Below, piece by piece: positions 12,301-24,394 of a stretch of 64,000 nucleotides of DNA. A program made the position numbers and the translations under genes. Origin of the DNA: Opisthocomus hoazin (Eukaryota > Chordata > Aves > Opisthocomiformes > Opisthocomidae); assembly GCF_030867145.1 (NCBI RefSeq), contig NC_134454.1:45088320-45152319 (forward strand), given 5' to 3'. Each line of letters begins with the position of its first letter. Position 1 is the first letter of the stretch. The notes under the pieces are model-generated. The model was given only the letters and a program-made list of their open reading frames with translations, searched no databases and was not told the DNA's origin.

Positions 12301-15300
12301 GTCTGCCAAAACCAGACAAAATGCATTTCAAAGCAAGTCCATGTAGTAACCACCTAACAGAGTATCACCACATACCACTTGCACGATGGACAAGATGGGT
12401 GGAAGATGCATTTTATTGGTTCAGTGGACAATAAAATAGCTTGAGATACCTAACACAATTGTAGCAGAGACAACAGTAGGAAGCTGAAGGTAATTTGCTG
12501 CGGAGACTGGAAACTAACACTTGGCTTTCCTAAGGGAATGCTTATATAGCTTATTCACTCCAGCACGGCATCTTATTTACACAGCTTCCGGGCTGAAGGG
12601 TGCTTGCATCAAACCAGACTGAAGCATGCACAGATTTTGTGGTGTGCAACCTGTAAAACAGATGAACCCGAACACAGCTCAGGAACAGTTCTGCAGACAA
12701 CGCTTCTTCATCACTGTACATGTATACAGGTGCTTACAAAAACAACTTTATAAAACCTACTAAGATCATCCTCTCCTATAGGGATCTCCAATCCTGTGAC
12801 TCACTCGCACAAATTACATATGCACCATGGGATTAACTCCAATGACAATTTACGAAATCATTGACCATAAACAGAAACATCACATGTCCTACAAAGGCAA
12901 ACACCATTCTCTTACAGTAAAATACAGCGATGTAACTAAGGACATTCTTAAAAATCAGTTGCCTAGCTACTGCCAGGTAAGTGCAGAGGTACCTACAGTG
13001 TCTTACAGACTAGAAAAATGCAACACCCAAACAGACAGAGCAGCAGAAGAAGCTTTAATAAAAGATAGGTACAGAAGACTGAACAAGTAACCTTTGTACA
13101 GGCACAGGGAATCTTTCAGACAAATCTTCTAAGATATCAGACCTTGGCTGTGCAGGTTAGAACACGAGAGCGCAATCTTCATTTGCATATGAAACACCAA
13201 AAAGACGAAATTAAGATTCAGGCAAACTGGAAGTCATTGCAATGGCTAGGTCTTTTGATTCTTATGAGAAGTCTGGATGAAAGTTTCTGAGAGCACAGGT
13301 ATTACACTGCTAGGTAGTACGGGCATTGGCTGGGATGGAGCCAGTTTTCTTCACAGCAGCTTGCATGGTGCTGTTTTTTTGGATTTGTTGCCAGAAGTGT
13401 TGATAACACACCAGTGTTTTAGCTATTGCTGAGCAGTGCTTACACCACATCAAGGCCTCTTCTGCTCCTCACACCGCCCTGCCACTGCGTGGGCTGGGGG
13501 TGCACAAGAAGCTGGGAGGGGACACAGTCGGGACAGCCGACCCCCACTGACCAAAGGGATGTTCCATACCATGTAACGTCATGCTCAGCAATAAAACCTG
13601 AAGAAAGGAGGAGGAACAGACCAATGTTCGGAGTTAGGGCTTCTGTCTTCCCAAGCAACCGTTACTCACCATCAAGCCCTGTTACCCTGGAAATAGCTAA
13701 ACGCCTGCCCACTGACAGGAAGCAGTGAATTAATTCCTTTTCTTGCTTTGCTTGTGTGTTCCCCTTTGCTTTATCTATTAAACTGTCTTTACCTCAGCCC
13801 ACAAGTTCTCTCACATTCACCCTCCAGAACCTCTTTCCCCCATCCCACCGGGGCAGGGAGTGACCCAGCAGCTGGGTGGGGCCTGGCTGCCTACCGGGGC
13901 CAACTCACAACACAGGCAAGCATTTTTATAGAGGTGATTAAGATCTATAGATAAGAGGGTTTTTGAGATGCAGACAACACAGGGCAAAGTTAATATCATC
14001 TTGGGAACATAAACGGTACATTTTATACACTTGTGTAACATGGCATCTGACAATACTTGAATTTTAACAGCTTTCACTTGGAAGGGATGGACACCTTGCT
14101 AATCTGCTTCTGGCAGTATACCCTGTAATACTGCTGTAATTTCTTTTGGCTGTGAACTTTCTGCATTGTTACATGTTAGTCACATAAACAAGCATATTGT
14201 ATGGATGGGATTCAATTATAAAGTGTCTATTGAGATTCTGGGATAGCAGTCTAAGACGACTTAAGAACAGGCAATAGCTCTTAACTGCTCACTTTCACTC
14301 TTCCCCTTCTGTCTTCCTTTTTTAGCCTGCCTGCCTTCCCCCTCACCGCCCCCGCCCCCCCCCCCCCCCGATATTGCTGTAGGTGCCAATCCACCCTTGT
14401 ACCTAAAGCTTCATAACGTAAAGTGTCAGCATACCCTTTTTATTTACCTTTTCCAGGAATTCTCTGAGTTTTCACTGAGGTATACAGGACATGGACTCAG
14501 TAAACACCTGTTGAGCAGCCTGCAAGAACTACTAGCATGTGCTGGGCACCCACAGGGAAAGACCCTTTTCACAGCAGGGCTCAGTATAAACACAGCAGTA
14601 TGTCTTAGTGTATCAAAATTAAAACATCACTCCCCATTTACCAGCGTTCAGTCGACACATTCTGTCCTACTGCTGCTCTTCCTCTCTATTATTCCCTTTC
14701 TCTTCTTAGAGCTCACTTCTTATTAGATTGTCTTCACATACCCCTGCAGGGATCAAAAGCCTGTGCCTCAGCCAGCAAAAAATCAACAATAAAGCTGCAG
14801 TCAAGGCATCAGCAGGATGTAGTATTTTCTGTCAGTCATGCCACAGTCTACATAAAGTAGTGAAGGTGCAGTACCACCTCAGGGAAATAGCGAGGACTGA
14901 CAGCACAGAGCAGTCTTGAGATCCTGCTCTGAATTCAGTATTTTGCTTCTCTGCAGCTATGTGAAAGGGCAAGGCGTTACACTTCACACACTACAAGTAC
15001 GAATGCAGGCAATTTCTGAACAAGACAAAATTCATCCCCCAGAAGCTCCATGCTTCCATGAAATGTGTTTTAGATCGCAAATTTAAAATCAGCTCTATTG
15101 TGCCTACAAGAGACTTCAGTTTATGCTCCAGTTATGTATCTTAAACACTGAAGTCACCAGCTACAATAAGTTAACTTCACTGAAGATATTGAAATGCCTT
15201 CTTTGCACAGTCCACTAAAGAGCAACCAATTTGAACTAATTACAATGGAACTTTAAAAATATTAATGAATAATGTTAATACATGAACATCAATAAATACT

Positions 15301-17444
15301 AATAATAAAATTATTAACAGATGTTCTTCAATTTAAAAATATATTCTTACTTAGAACTAGCATCTAGCCAGAATTATAATTTGGCTGAGTGAACACACAT
15401 CTGTCTGCTTTAAGTCTACAATAATTCACCAGTATCTCTGAAGCCAAACTACCAGGCAATTCAGCCTCAGCACCCTCAACTTCTCCACACAGCCCTTTAC
15501 TGCCACATGCAAGAAACACAACTTCAGAAACATCGACTTTTAATATCCCTCTGCACTTTGTTCTTCAGTAACCCACTTCAAACGCTACGATCTCACAGCT
15601 ATCCCTGACAGAACAAGCCGCATTTCTCTACAGGATTCTGAAGGGCATTACGGACTACCACAGAAAAGCCAATTAAACTGTCTCTGTACCTCCATTCCAC
15701 ATGACTTGGGCAAGAGCAGCATCAGAAATAGACCCCTAATCCACAGAGGCTGAATCTATAAGCGCATTCTACACTGAACAGCTTGCTGGATGCCATAACT
15801 TCAAGTGCTACATTTCAATCACGAAATATGCCTGAAGTGTATCAGGATTAGTAGTTACCAAATACAATCACTGCCTGGGGAGCCTTTGGAGATCGGTGGA
15901 AAACAGCACGGCTATTTCAATCAATTTTTAAGCTAATGGAAACTGTCATTAAAAAAACCTAACATTAATTGGCTGCTGACGCCCAAGAATGAGCCAAGGA
16001 AGGATGAAACCGTTCCTGGCTTCAGACTGTTTGCTCCTGAGGGTGTCAAAGTGCATTGACGAAAGGAGATCAGTAAGCCTGCTCTGCACCGAGCGAGCAG
16101 CTGGGGCGTACCACAGCTCCATCCCAGCTAGTGCACAGAGATGGATCCAGAGTTAAAAGTATGCTAGAAGTTACCAGAAGCACTAGAACCGAGTTCTTTG
16201 TTAGAATAAATCTTGTTGCGGGTTTAGCGTGACTTTTAAACATAGATGGGGTAGCTAACTCCTTGACTTTGATGACATTCAAACAGTATTTCCCACAATC
16301 TACTTATACATTATTTAAAGGGTGGGCGGGGGGGAGGGGAAATTCATAAATCCATTTACCAGTATTTACATGTATTTTAAGTCTCCAGTTACAGGCATTT
16401 CAGTGGGCCTGAACATCTTACCTGCAGCCCTGTAATCTCAGCCTATACTTGATGTGAGCTAGACCATATTTCTGACAGTCCTCCACACGAGTCTGCACCC
16501 TTGACTTAGGTCATCAAAACAGTTCTTGGTATCCTTCACCCTGCGACTTGCACATGGTCAGGTCCTTCCCTTTCGCTGCTTTACCGAGCAAGCTGCCTGC
16601 AGGAATGCCCCTACAGAAACCTATCAGCACAAGAATTTTACACTTCAGTTACCATGTGCATTTGCCACAGCTAAGCTCCAGCTGTTGCTACATTTCTTCT
16701 TCACCTAGCTCACCTGTATCTGGCTGAAATTCTACCTAGTTTGCTCTGCCCTCCTCTAAGTCGTTCAGCTACGAGCTTTGCCACTTCTACACCTTTTTTC
16801 CAGAGCATTAATATGCTACACGACCCAGAACAACCTTAACAACTACTGCTGTGCTGAAAAACAACCCCTTGGTCCTTGTTTGCCAATCGTTTTCTGGCTC
16901 ACTGCTCACACCACCTCGTTAATCATAGAATCATGGAATGGTTTGGGTTGGAAGGGACCTTAAAGAGCATCTGGTTCCAACGCCCCCCTGCCACGAGCAG
17001 GGACATCTTACACTAGAACGGGTTGCTCAGAACTCCTGGGTCTTCGTTAACGCCTTCTCGAGGGATCTTTTAAACCCCAGATCGAGGGCGCAGAGCCAGC
17101 CTTCCCTCACGGCGCTCCCGGCCCGGGGCCGGGGGTACTCACTGCTTGTAGGGGTCGTGGAAGGGCAGGGCCAGCCAGTCCCCGTGCATGGCGCGCATGT
17201 AGCCGGCCATCTCCTCGGCGCTGCGGTCCGACGAGATGAAGACGACCTCGAAGGGGGCGGGGGGCTGGGTCTCCTCCAGCAGCTCCGCGTAGAAGTCGCA
17301 GAGGAGCGGGGTGAAGTCGCGGCACGGCGAGCACCAGCCGGCGGAGAAGTACAAGCCCACCACCTTGTTCTGCAGGGCCTCCTCCGGGTCCACGCTGCGG
17401 CCGTCCCTACCGACCAGGACCCGCCCGCTGAACACGTCCACCAT
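9145..17444 (-). CDS. NXNL2: NXNL2, nucleoredoxin-like 2 (RdCVF2), two coding exons
   Basis: The coding sequence is complement(join(9145..9313,17143..17444)), 471 nt, giving 156 residues plus stop, the usual family length. It is a thioredoxin-fold protein; the family is known for a short trophic form and a long redox form in photoreceptors and other sensory neurons. Residues 37-41 read WCSPC, a complete CxxC active site, followed by RDFTPLLCDFY. The cis-proline loop TAIPKLV is in exon 2 and the C-terminus ends ADIFQNFSS. The intron is 7.8 kb with a GTGAGT donor and a pyrimidine-rich CAG acceptor; codon 101 (His) is split 2+1 across the junction. The start at 17444 has A at -3 and G at +4 (strong Kozak context); the open frame upstream of it contains no in-frame ATG. 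Reading into the intron gives Gln-stop at once. The gene lies downstream of SPIN1 on the same strand, as in human. Identification is from recognised family sequence and is very secure. Confidence 0.96.
11961..12026. repeat. AT-rich imperfect tandem repeat
   Basis: Repeated TAATATATCATAATATATCA-like units of about 10-20 bp in the NXNL2 intron. Confidence 0.8.
13308..13912 (+). mobile_element. Old LTR, same family as 46781-47361
   Basis: From about 13420 onward it is clearly homologous to the solo LTR at 46781 (shared GCTGAGCAGTGCTTACAC, CATCAAGGCCTCTTCTGCTC and GGGTGCACAAGAAGCTGGGA). It carries AATAAA at 13590-13595 and starts/ends near TG...CA. No target duplication is visible, so it is older or its ends are eroded. 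It lies antisense in the NXNL2 intron. Confidence 0.75.
16921..17037 (-). mobile_element. CR1 3' tail
   Basis: Starts with the reversed CR1 end (AATCATAGAATCATGGAATG), followed by GTTTGGGTTGGAAGGGACCT and the usual downstream CR1 sequence. It is 5'-truncated and ends about 105 bp from the NXNL2 exon 1 donor. Confidence 0.9.
17143..17444 (-). CDS. NXNL2: NXNL2 coding exon 1
   Basis: This exon encodes residues 1-100 plus two bases of codon 101: the N-terminal beta strands, the WCSPC active site and the helix-strand core down to HDPYK. It is very GC-rich and sits inside the CpG island. The donor is CA|GTGAGT at 17142-17141. If the intron is retained, translation ends after 101 residues at TGA 17141-17139, because the stop lies inside the donor motif. 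Confidence 0.95.
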
Positions 17445-17534
17445 GCTGACACCGGCCGGACTTCCGCGCCGGTACCGTCCTCCGGCCCCGCGCGAGGGCC
17501 CACCTCTGCTCGGCACCGACCCCCGCGCCCTCAC

Positions 17535-17650
17535 AACACCCCACCGGGCTCGCCGCCGCCGCCTTTATAGCCGCCCGCCACCGCCCACCGCTGACCGACA
17601 GCCGCGCTCGCCAATGGCCGCGCGAGGAGGGCGCTGCCCCGCCCCGCCCC
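17535..17650 (-). promoter_or_regulatory. NXNL2: NXNL2 core promoter (TATA, CCAAT, GC boxes)
   Basis: Reading the minus strand, TATAAA is at 17569-17564, 120 nt before the ATG, which places transcription start near 17540-17535 and gives a 5' UTR of about 95 nt. An inverted CCAAT box (CCAAT on the plus strand at 17611-17615) lies about 45 bp further upstream, and overlapping GC boxes (CCCCGCCCCGCCCC on plus) are at 17637-17650. The spacing is that of a classical TATA promoter inside a CpG island. Confidence 0.65.
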
Positions 17651-17865
17651 TCGCGCCGCCGGTGGCGGGGGGTGCCAGGCCCGGCGGTGCCGGACCTGCA
17701 CGGCCTCCCGAGCTCGCCGGAGGCGCTGAAGTGCTGACGAGGCGGGGCCGCAGTCGGTCGCCTCCCCACCGACGGTCACATCCCCGCGCCCGGCCGTGGG
17801 TTGCACCTTCCCTCCCCCGCAGGTCTCGTCGCGAGGGTTGGTTCCGACGGACACGCGGCGCTGAA

Positions 17866-17885
17866 TTTGTTTGTTTGTTTGTTTG
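17866..17885. repeat. (TTTG)5 microsatellite
   Basis: Five TTTG units just beyond the upstream edge of the NXNL2 CpG island. Confidence 0.95.
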
Positions 17886-20800
17886 CTTTCTGGCGTGGAA
17901 AATCGACTGAATTCTGGCTGTAAAAGGCGCTGCCTGTGCTCTGTCCAAGCAGAGGGGGAATTCGCATTCCGGTGCTATTTTTCTGCAGCTGCTGCAGAGT
18001 TGGAAACGAATGAAAACAGCGTTGTGTTACACACACGCCATCTCCCTTCTGCCTCAAGCAACCTGCAGAAAGGAGAGGAAAGGTGATTTGGCTGCAGGAG
18101 GCTTAACTTACAGCTCAATTAAAGGGTCACGGTAGGGCGATAACCGCACCTGGTGCATTGTCTTATTGTCATTTAACTGCACCATACCCGGTAAAAAGGG
18201 AATTAATTATCAGTATCCCCCAAATGAATTCTGCTGCTTATGCTGGGTACTTCAAGTGTCTAATCGTGGAGCTACCACAGAAAATATTTCACTTTCGAAC
18301 TGTGTGTCCAAATGCATTCTAGGCTTTTACTGTTTGGTTGGTCCTGTGTTTAAGGCTGGGGGCCCTCAAAAAACTGACAGCTTTACTTTTGGAAAAGACA
18401 GTTGTGACAAGGATGCATCAGGAGTCAAATACTCGTCACTGGAATGGAACTAATAGTTAATCATGGCAAGCTCTTCATTAAGTAAATTGCAACGAAATTC
18501 AGAGTGAAATGAAGACCATCTACTGGACCATAAGGCATGCGCTGTAAGAACGGCAGTACTTGAAGTCAAAAATTCAAATTTAATTTTGCGTAGGAATAAA
18601 CTGAGCACAGCTCTCTTCCCACACACATACCTTTGTTTTTGAGATCTTTTTGAAATGTTTTTTAGTTCCATTGACTTGATCCAAAATTTTTGGTTGTCTG
18701 CTACCGCTTTCTGTCCTGGGGGAAAGAAACAAGGTACTGTTTATAAAAATTTGACCGTGTGAGAGAAAGCCTGACTAATTTGTAATTACTATTCTGATAT
18801 TTTACTGGGAGGGATGGCGGGGGAATAAAATTGCTTAGGTGTTTGGAAAGTGTTTTTTACTCAAATGCAAGGTCTCCATTTTCATGGACTGCTGAGCTAT
18901 GTTATTTTCAAATCCAAGTCTCTGCTTTCAGTACAGAAATGACATTTAAAGCAACGGAGTCCTCCCACCTCACTCACATCTCTCATCAATTCTTTCTCAA
19001 AGTTTTGACTTAATTTCCGCCCTGCAGACTTCCACCTGGTGTCAGAAGCAGCAGACCGAAGGAGCTGTGAAAGGCTGCTTGCTCTTAAAATGGCACAGAA
19101 GGGAAGTTCAGCTTGCTTGAGCCTTTGATTTGCCATCCTGTCTGCCTTTGTGAGGCCGCTTGTGGAACAGGGTGGAGTCGGAGCTGTTGGACCCTGTAGA
19201 GTCATGGGAAAATGGAAAGAAAGTTTCCATATAAGTTTAGGCTACCATAGGTTCATTATTGATATTCCTACCAATTTCTCCTTCAACCAGTGAAAGCGTG
19301 TTTTCTCAGGTATTATGAACTGAAGCAACGACCCAGAGAACGTGCAGCTGTCCTATCTCTACAGGTTAGAAAGCTGGCTGGCCAGACACAGTACTGCTCC
19401 ATGAGAAAAGGACATCTCGAGACTGTCTTCGAGGCCTCTGGGCACGCAGGGAAAAGCTCCCAGCTACTTAGAGCTCCATCGGGAGAAAGAGCTGGGTGTA
19501 CAAGGTGTGCAAGGTTTCAGCTTACAGTTGTCTGTAATAAGCTTGTTGACAAACGTAACAAGCAAAGGAGGGAGTCCAAGATGATGGGGAGTACAGCTGC
19601 AATTAGTGCAGTGCTTTGCTGCTTCTTGTTAGTGTAACTTGCTGAAAGCCTCTCTGTGCAAAACAACTGCCTTTTTTTACCTCTGGCAATTGCTGTAGCT
19701 GGTAAAAAGCATGATCTTGCATGTGAGGAGGTAACCGTACTATCTTCTGTAAATGGTTTTAGTTTGGGTGTGCTTCCCCCTTCCCTAAGCATACAAACAG
19801 CGGAAGAGAGGATAAAAGTTTAAAACATGTGCAGAAGGCTGTACGGCTCGAGCCATGCCTTGTCAATACAGAAGGCAGGCACATGCACACGTACTGGCTT
19901 ATAAAGAAAATTATAAATTATTGGCTGATGTGGTCCAGGTTGTAAGTCTCAATGACTGTGATATTAAAGTTCTTGAAACCATTTAAGGAGTAGCTGCTAC
20001 TAACCATGAGAAACCAGACACCTTCGCTGGGAAGCTTAAGGTGATCAACTCTGTCAGGACATCACAGATTCACTGAAAATGCTGCGTATCACAGAAAGTC
20101 TTGTCTTGCACCTGCCTCTGATTTGACTACAAAGACAGTTCTCTATGACACTAGCATGGACCAATATGAAAAGTTTCACTTTACGGTTTATACCGAGGAG
20201 GCTAGAGCCTGTTTTGGCAGCAAATGTTTTCTAGGACTATTCTCGTTAGAGTTGTTGACACTGTTGTGCTTTATTCCGTTCACCGATCTCTACTTGGACT
20301 GATAATAATGGAGCATTTTATACAGAACCTGTGGTCCTTTCTCAAGCGAGTGTTTCAGCTCTGAGATGACACTATCAGAAAGCTTGTAAACAATGCTCAT
20401 CCAGTGGAAGCCTCTGGGGAATTCCAGGGTAAAATAACTGAGATGAAAACTTCCCACCACAAAATGCTGCATTTCTGATTTTGCTAGAAAATAAGATTTT
20501 TACTATGGAATTTACTGTATCATTTTAATGTACCAGTATTTAGTTCTGTCTTTTAATCCAAAAGCAAGACTTTCAGTTTATTTGTGCTCACATTGGAAAG
20601 ATGATCCTGCTTCCCTTGTGCATCCTGCTTCAGTTACCATCGAAGTTAATTACATATCCAGGTTTTGACAAGCAAATGAGAATTTAAAAAAAATATACTA
20701 AGAGCTTGCATCAATAAAGTCATGTTTTCAAGGAAATAGGACAGTATGCTGAAAAAGACACATAGAAGACATGAAATGGAAGTAAAAAATGTTCAAACTT

Positions 20801-23641
20801 GCTAACTCCTATATTATGTAATACATATATGCTCAAGAGAGTGTAATTCCATACAACTCTGGTGGCAGAGCTAATGTCTCTGTAGGCTATATGCAAGTTA
20901 AACTAGGAGAAGGTTCTGATAGCCTGCCCAGGTCTTTTGTGAACATACCCGTCACTCTCTCCTTGGTGCACCTTTTCCACAGCTGACACTGTTCTGAGTA
21001 GTAAAGTGGTTGATCCAATAAGCATTTGCAATAAGCAGTCTATTGTAACTTGCAGTGTATGCATGATGCTGGATTTTGAAGTGAAAAGGTATTAAACACA
21101 AGGTTTCACTCTGCTTGTAATTCTTGAGCGGTCTGTAGGAAATGCATACTTGTATAACACAACTGGCACTGACAAGACGTATCTACATCCAGTGAAGCCA
21201 TAAGGCAAAAGCTGACTAAATTTACTCAAAGGAGAGCCTTACCTGGATGAGGGCTTGTTGGACCTGTGTTCAATTTAATCACTGGCACACTGTGTACTTA
21301 ATTATACCCTAATTAAAAAACAGAAGTGACAAACACAATCAAGATAAATTTTGATTGGGCAAAGCCATATGGAATGCAATCCCTGAAGACGTCAGATTAG
21401 AAACTGACCTTGGAGGATTTCACTGTGTGTGAACAGTAGCCAGGCAGAAAAGCAGACCCCAAAGGAGACATCAAAGGAAGGAACACGCGGAAAAAAGGAA
21501 GCATACCAGTGGGTTAGAGAGTTAAATATATAGCAGTCATTGATACAACTAGGTGAAATAGTTGCTTTTTAATCCACCCTCACAATACATATCAATGTGC
21601 TTTATGGGACGGAGTTGTTATAATCTGAGTTATTAGTAAGAAAAGAGTTAAAATTACTTTCCACAGTGTACACAGTGAAAAAGAGTGAAAGAAAGCTTCT
21701 CAGTCTCAACCCAAAACATTAACCAGTAAGCTTTGGAAAGAGATCAGTACACAAAGAAGTCCCGAACAAAAAAAATTGTCAATTATACCATACACAATCT
21801 GCTAACTGAAATAGTTATTGGATATTCATAGCACTCCTTAAAGCTGCCACATTTGTTACGATGTTTCCTCCGCTGGGATCAGGAGACTCAAACACAAGTC
21901 ATTATTACGCAGCCAGGAGTAACACAAATAATTCGTGAATGTTCCTTCATGACTATTTTTGGATCTACTTCCTCTGTGTAACCTCCAAACACAAAAGAAA
22001 TAACAGTATCTTTTTTTCAAGTGGGAACATTAACCAAATAAATAGTGCATAGGTTCCTGAAATTACAATTTTATTACTGTCATTCAAACTGTCTGACATA
22101 TCGCAGACGTCAAAAGCTAGCTGTAAAGGAATCTTGATTTCCCTTAATAAAAGGGATACTGGGATGTAGTTTATCGTTCTCACCACAAAGAGATCCAGCA
22201 TCAAGTCTGGACTGAATAAGAGCTGTAACAGCTACCAGTTAACCAAAACATTTTAGTACAGAAGATACTGTTTAGGCAAGGACTATCCAATTTTTATTTA
22301 AGCAACAGATTGTTACAAGTTCTGGGTAATAATTATTACAGATAACAATTGTTATACTAACCTTTGGAACATACCCCTGCATCGCAGCTTAACATGCATT
22401 CTTGGCATAAATAAACAGCAGCACATAGAGCAAGGAGAAAAGTATGGCATTACAAAGACTTATAAATTAGCTGGATTTAGGAGATTGCAAGAAATACTTT
22501 TTCTTTTAATCAGGAAATACTCAAACTTATTTACAGATTGTAACTAAGCAAGAAATCTATTACAAAAAGTAAACAAACTAGGGCTACATTCTTCATATTG
22601 TTCCCTCAGTTCAAAATTACGACAGTGCTGAACTTCGGGAAAACAGAAAAGGTAGACAAATTTTTCCTTGCAGTATGAAAAGCCTGATTCAACCATCCTA
22701 GGCATCTAACTTTATCCTAGATAGGGTGTATAAAATTGCCAAATAGTGTTAGACAGTCTAAATATCAGTGCTCAAGCATTTCTGGCTTCCAAACAGGCAC
22801 AAGAGGGACGCAATTCAGAGTCATCTAATACAGCAGCAGCAGCATGGCAACAAGGAACAACATTTGCACGTGCAGCAGTGGAAAAATACTGAAATAAAAT
22901 TCTGCTCAAGTTCATTTGAGTACTGATGCTCTTCACTCTTTAGCCTTTTGGCAGTTTAGTGTAATTCAGTAGATTTTTTTTTTGCGATGAGACCTCTGAC
23001 TAGGTGCATCACTTTCAGGGTCACAATCATCCAATATTAGATCCTTTAGATCCTGCATTTCTGTCCCTCATGAGAGGTGTTAGGCTGTGGGAGACTCCTT
23101 GCAGCTTAGTCCTCTACAGTCACTAGCCACCACCATCAAATCCTATTCATTCACAGAGGTTTTGATGGAAGAAGGCAGCCTGATTGTCACAAGGACTCTG
23201 TCACAAGGAAGGACTCCTGAGTTTTGGTAGTAGTTTCAGTTGCTTTGTTTCAGTAATTTCATAGGCACATACAAAAGTAAATGGTCTCTCCAACGGAAAC
23301 ACATCCTCTTCTGGCAAAACTCTCATAAGAGGATTCAGTCATAGAAAGGAGAGCCTGCATCTACTTCTGCCAATCTTGTTAGCAGCCTCTATTCTAGGTG
23401 GATTGACTTTGAACATTTCAATTAAGCCAAGGATTTCAGGTGATCATTCACAATATTAGTTCTGATGAGTTGAAAGAGCTATATTTTAAAGAATAAAAGG
23501 ATTGTGTTCTTATTTATAGAAGGGGAGATGACCCTACCAAAAAGCCTGTCATGTAAAACAGCACCACTTCTGCCTGATGTTTTTTCCAGCTTAATCTTTA
23601 TAAGACATACTTGAAATGATGTATTGTTTCATTAGATTGTT
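17870..23641. other. Intergenic between NXNL2 and SPIN1, left part
   Basis: I recognise no gene, RNA or mobile element. Open frames reach only about 115 codons and show no family signature. Confidence 0.6.
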
Positions 23642-24394
23642 ATCATAGAATATCAGGTTGGAAGGGGCCTCAAGGATCATCTGATCCAAACTTTCTTGGC
23701 AAAAGCACAATCTAGAAAAGATGGCCCAGTACCTTGTCCAGCTGAATCTTGTAAGTGTCCAGTGTTGGGGAATTCACCACTTCCCTGGGTACATTATTCC
23801 AATCATTGATTGCTCTCATTGTGAAAATTTTTCTTCTTGTATCCATTCAGAATCTCCACAGGAATAACTTGTACCCATTACCCCTCATCTTTTCAATATG
23901 ACCCCTAGTAAAAAGGGAGTCTTTCTCTTCTTTGTAGCCACCCTTTAAATACTGGAACATGGTGAGAAGGTCTCCCCTAAGCATTCTTTTCGGCATGCCA
24001 AACAAACCCAGTTCTCCCAGCTTTTCCTCATGTGGTAGGCTTTCCAGTTCTTTGATCATCTTTGTGGCCCTTCTCTGGACCCTCTCCAGCCTGTCCACAT
24101 CTTTTTTGCACAGTGGGGACCAAAACTGAACACAATATTCCAGGTGTGGCCTGACAAGTGCTGAGTAGAGTGGGATAATGACTTCTTTATCTCTGCTGGT
24201 GATGCCCTTGTTGATGAAAATGAGCATCCTGTTGGCTTGCTTTGCCACAGCAGCATGGTGCTGTAGATCAGCAGCACTATAGCTGGGTAGATCCCAGCCT
24301 CTGCTGCACTCCCAGATTATGTTTTCCTAGGTGCAAGACCTTACACTTCTTGTTGAACTTCATAAGATTCTTGCTAGCCAACTCTTCCAGCCTA
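23642..24394 (-). mobile_element. CR1 fragment, older subfamily
   Basis: The reversed 3' end (ATCATAGAATATCAGGTTGG) is at 23643. An open stretch (23847-24248) encodes the end of the reverse transcriptase ORF ([20 protein letters not shown] ... [13 protein letters not shown]). The 5' end is truncated and meets another CR1 in opposite orientation at about 24394. Confidence 0.92.
23847..24248 (-). pseudogene. CR1 ORF2 C-terminal remnant
   Basis: About 130 residues of the domain that follows the CR1 reverse transcriptase catalytic core, recognisable from [19 protein letters not shown] and LRGDLL...FQYLKGG. The catalytic motifs are missing because of the 5' truncation, so it is non-functional. 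Confidence 0.85.

Larger units (their letters stand above)
9314..17142 (-). other. NXNL2: NXNL2 intron 1 (7.8 kb)
   Basis: Single intron of the gene. Apart from an LTR (13308-13912) and a CR1 3' tail (16921-17037), I recognise nothing in it. 10.1-12.4 kb is A-rich on the plus strand with no recognisable coding content, 11961-12026 is an AT-rich imperfect tandem repeat, and 14340-14370 is a C run. Short open frames in it look like chance. Confidence 0.85.
17090..17860. promoter_or_regulatory. CpG island over NXNL2 exon 1 and promoter
   Basis: This is by far the most GC- and CpG-rich part of the window, in sharp contrast with the AT-rich flanks. It spans exon 1, the 5' UTR, the core promoter and about 200 bp upstream. 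The many overlapping open frames on both strands here come from the absence of AT-rich stop codons and are not genes. Confidence 0.85.

Noticed and set aside
12827-13090. 87-codon frame with a Lys-rich peptide in the NXNL2 intron
   Set aside because: No family recognised and no splice sites linking it to a gene; treated as chance.
14340-14372. C run and nearby pyrimidine-rich stretch as a regulatory element
   Set aside because: A simple homopolymer run without a recognisable site; similar C runs occur at 7135, 57287 and 60356.
17445-17534. N-terminal extension of NXNL2 upstream of 17444
   Set aside because: The extended frame begins at a GTG, has no ATG and is not part of the family; the ATG at 17444 has a strong context and matches the known N-terminus.
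16938-17948. Many overlapping open frames of 90-210 codons on both strands
   Set aside because: They are GC-rich shadows of the CpG island and of NXNL2 exon 1; only the frame starting at 17444 matches a known protein.
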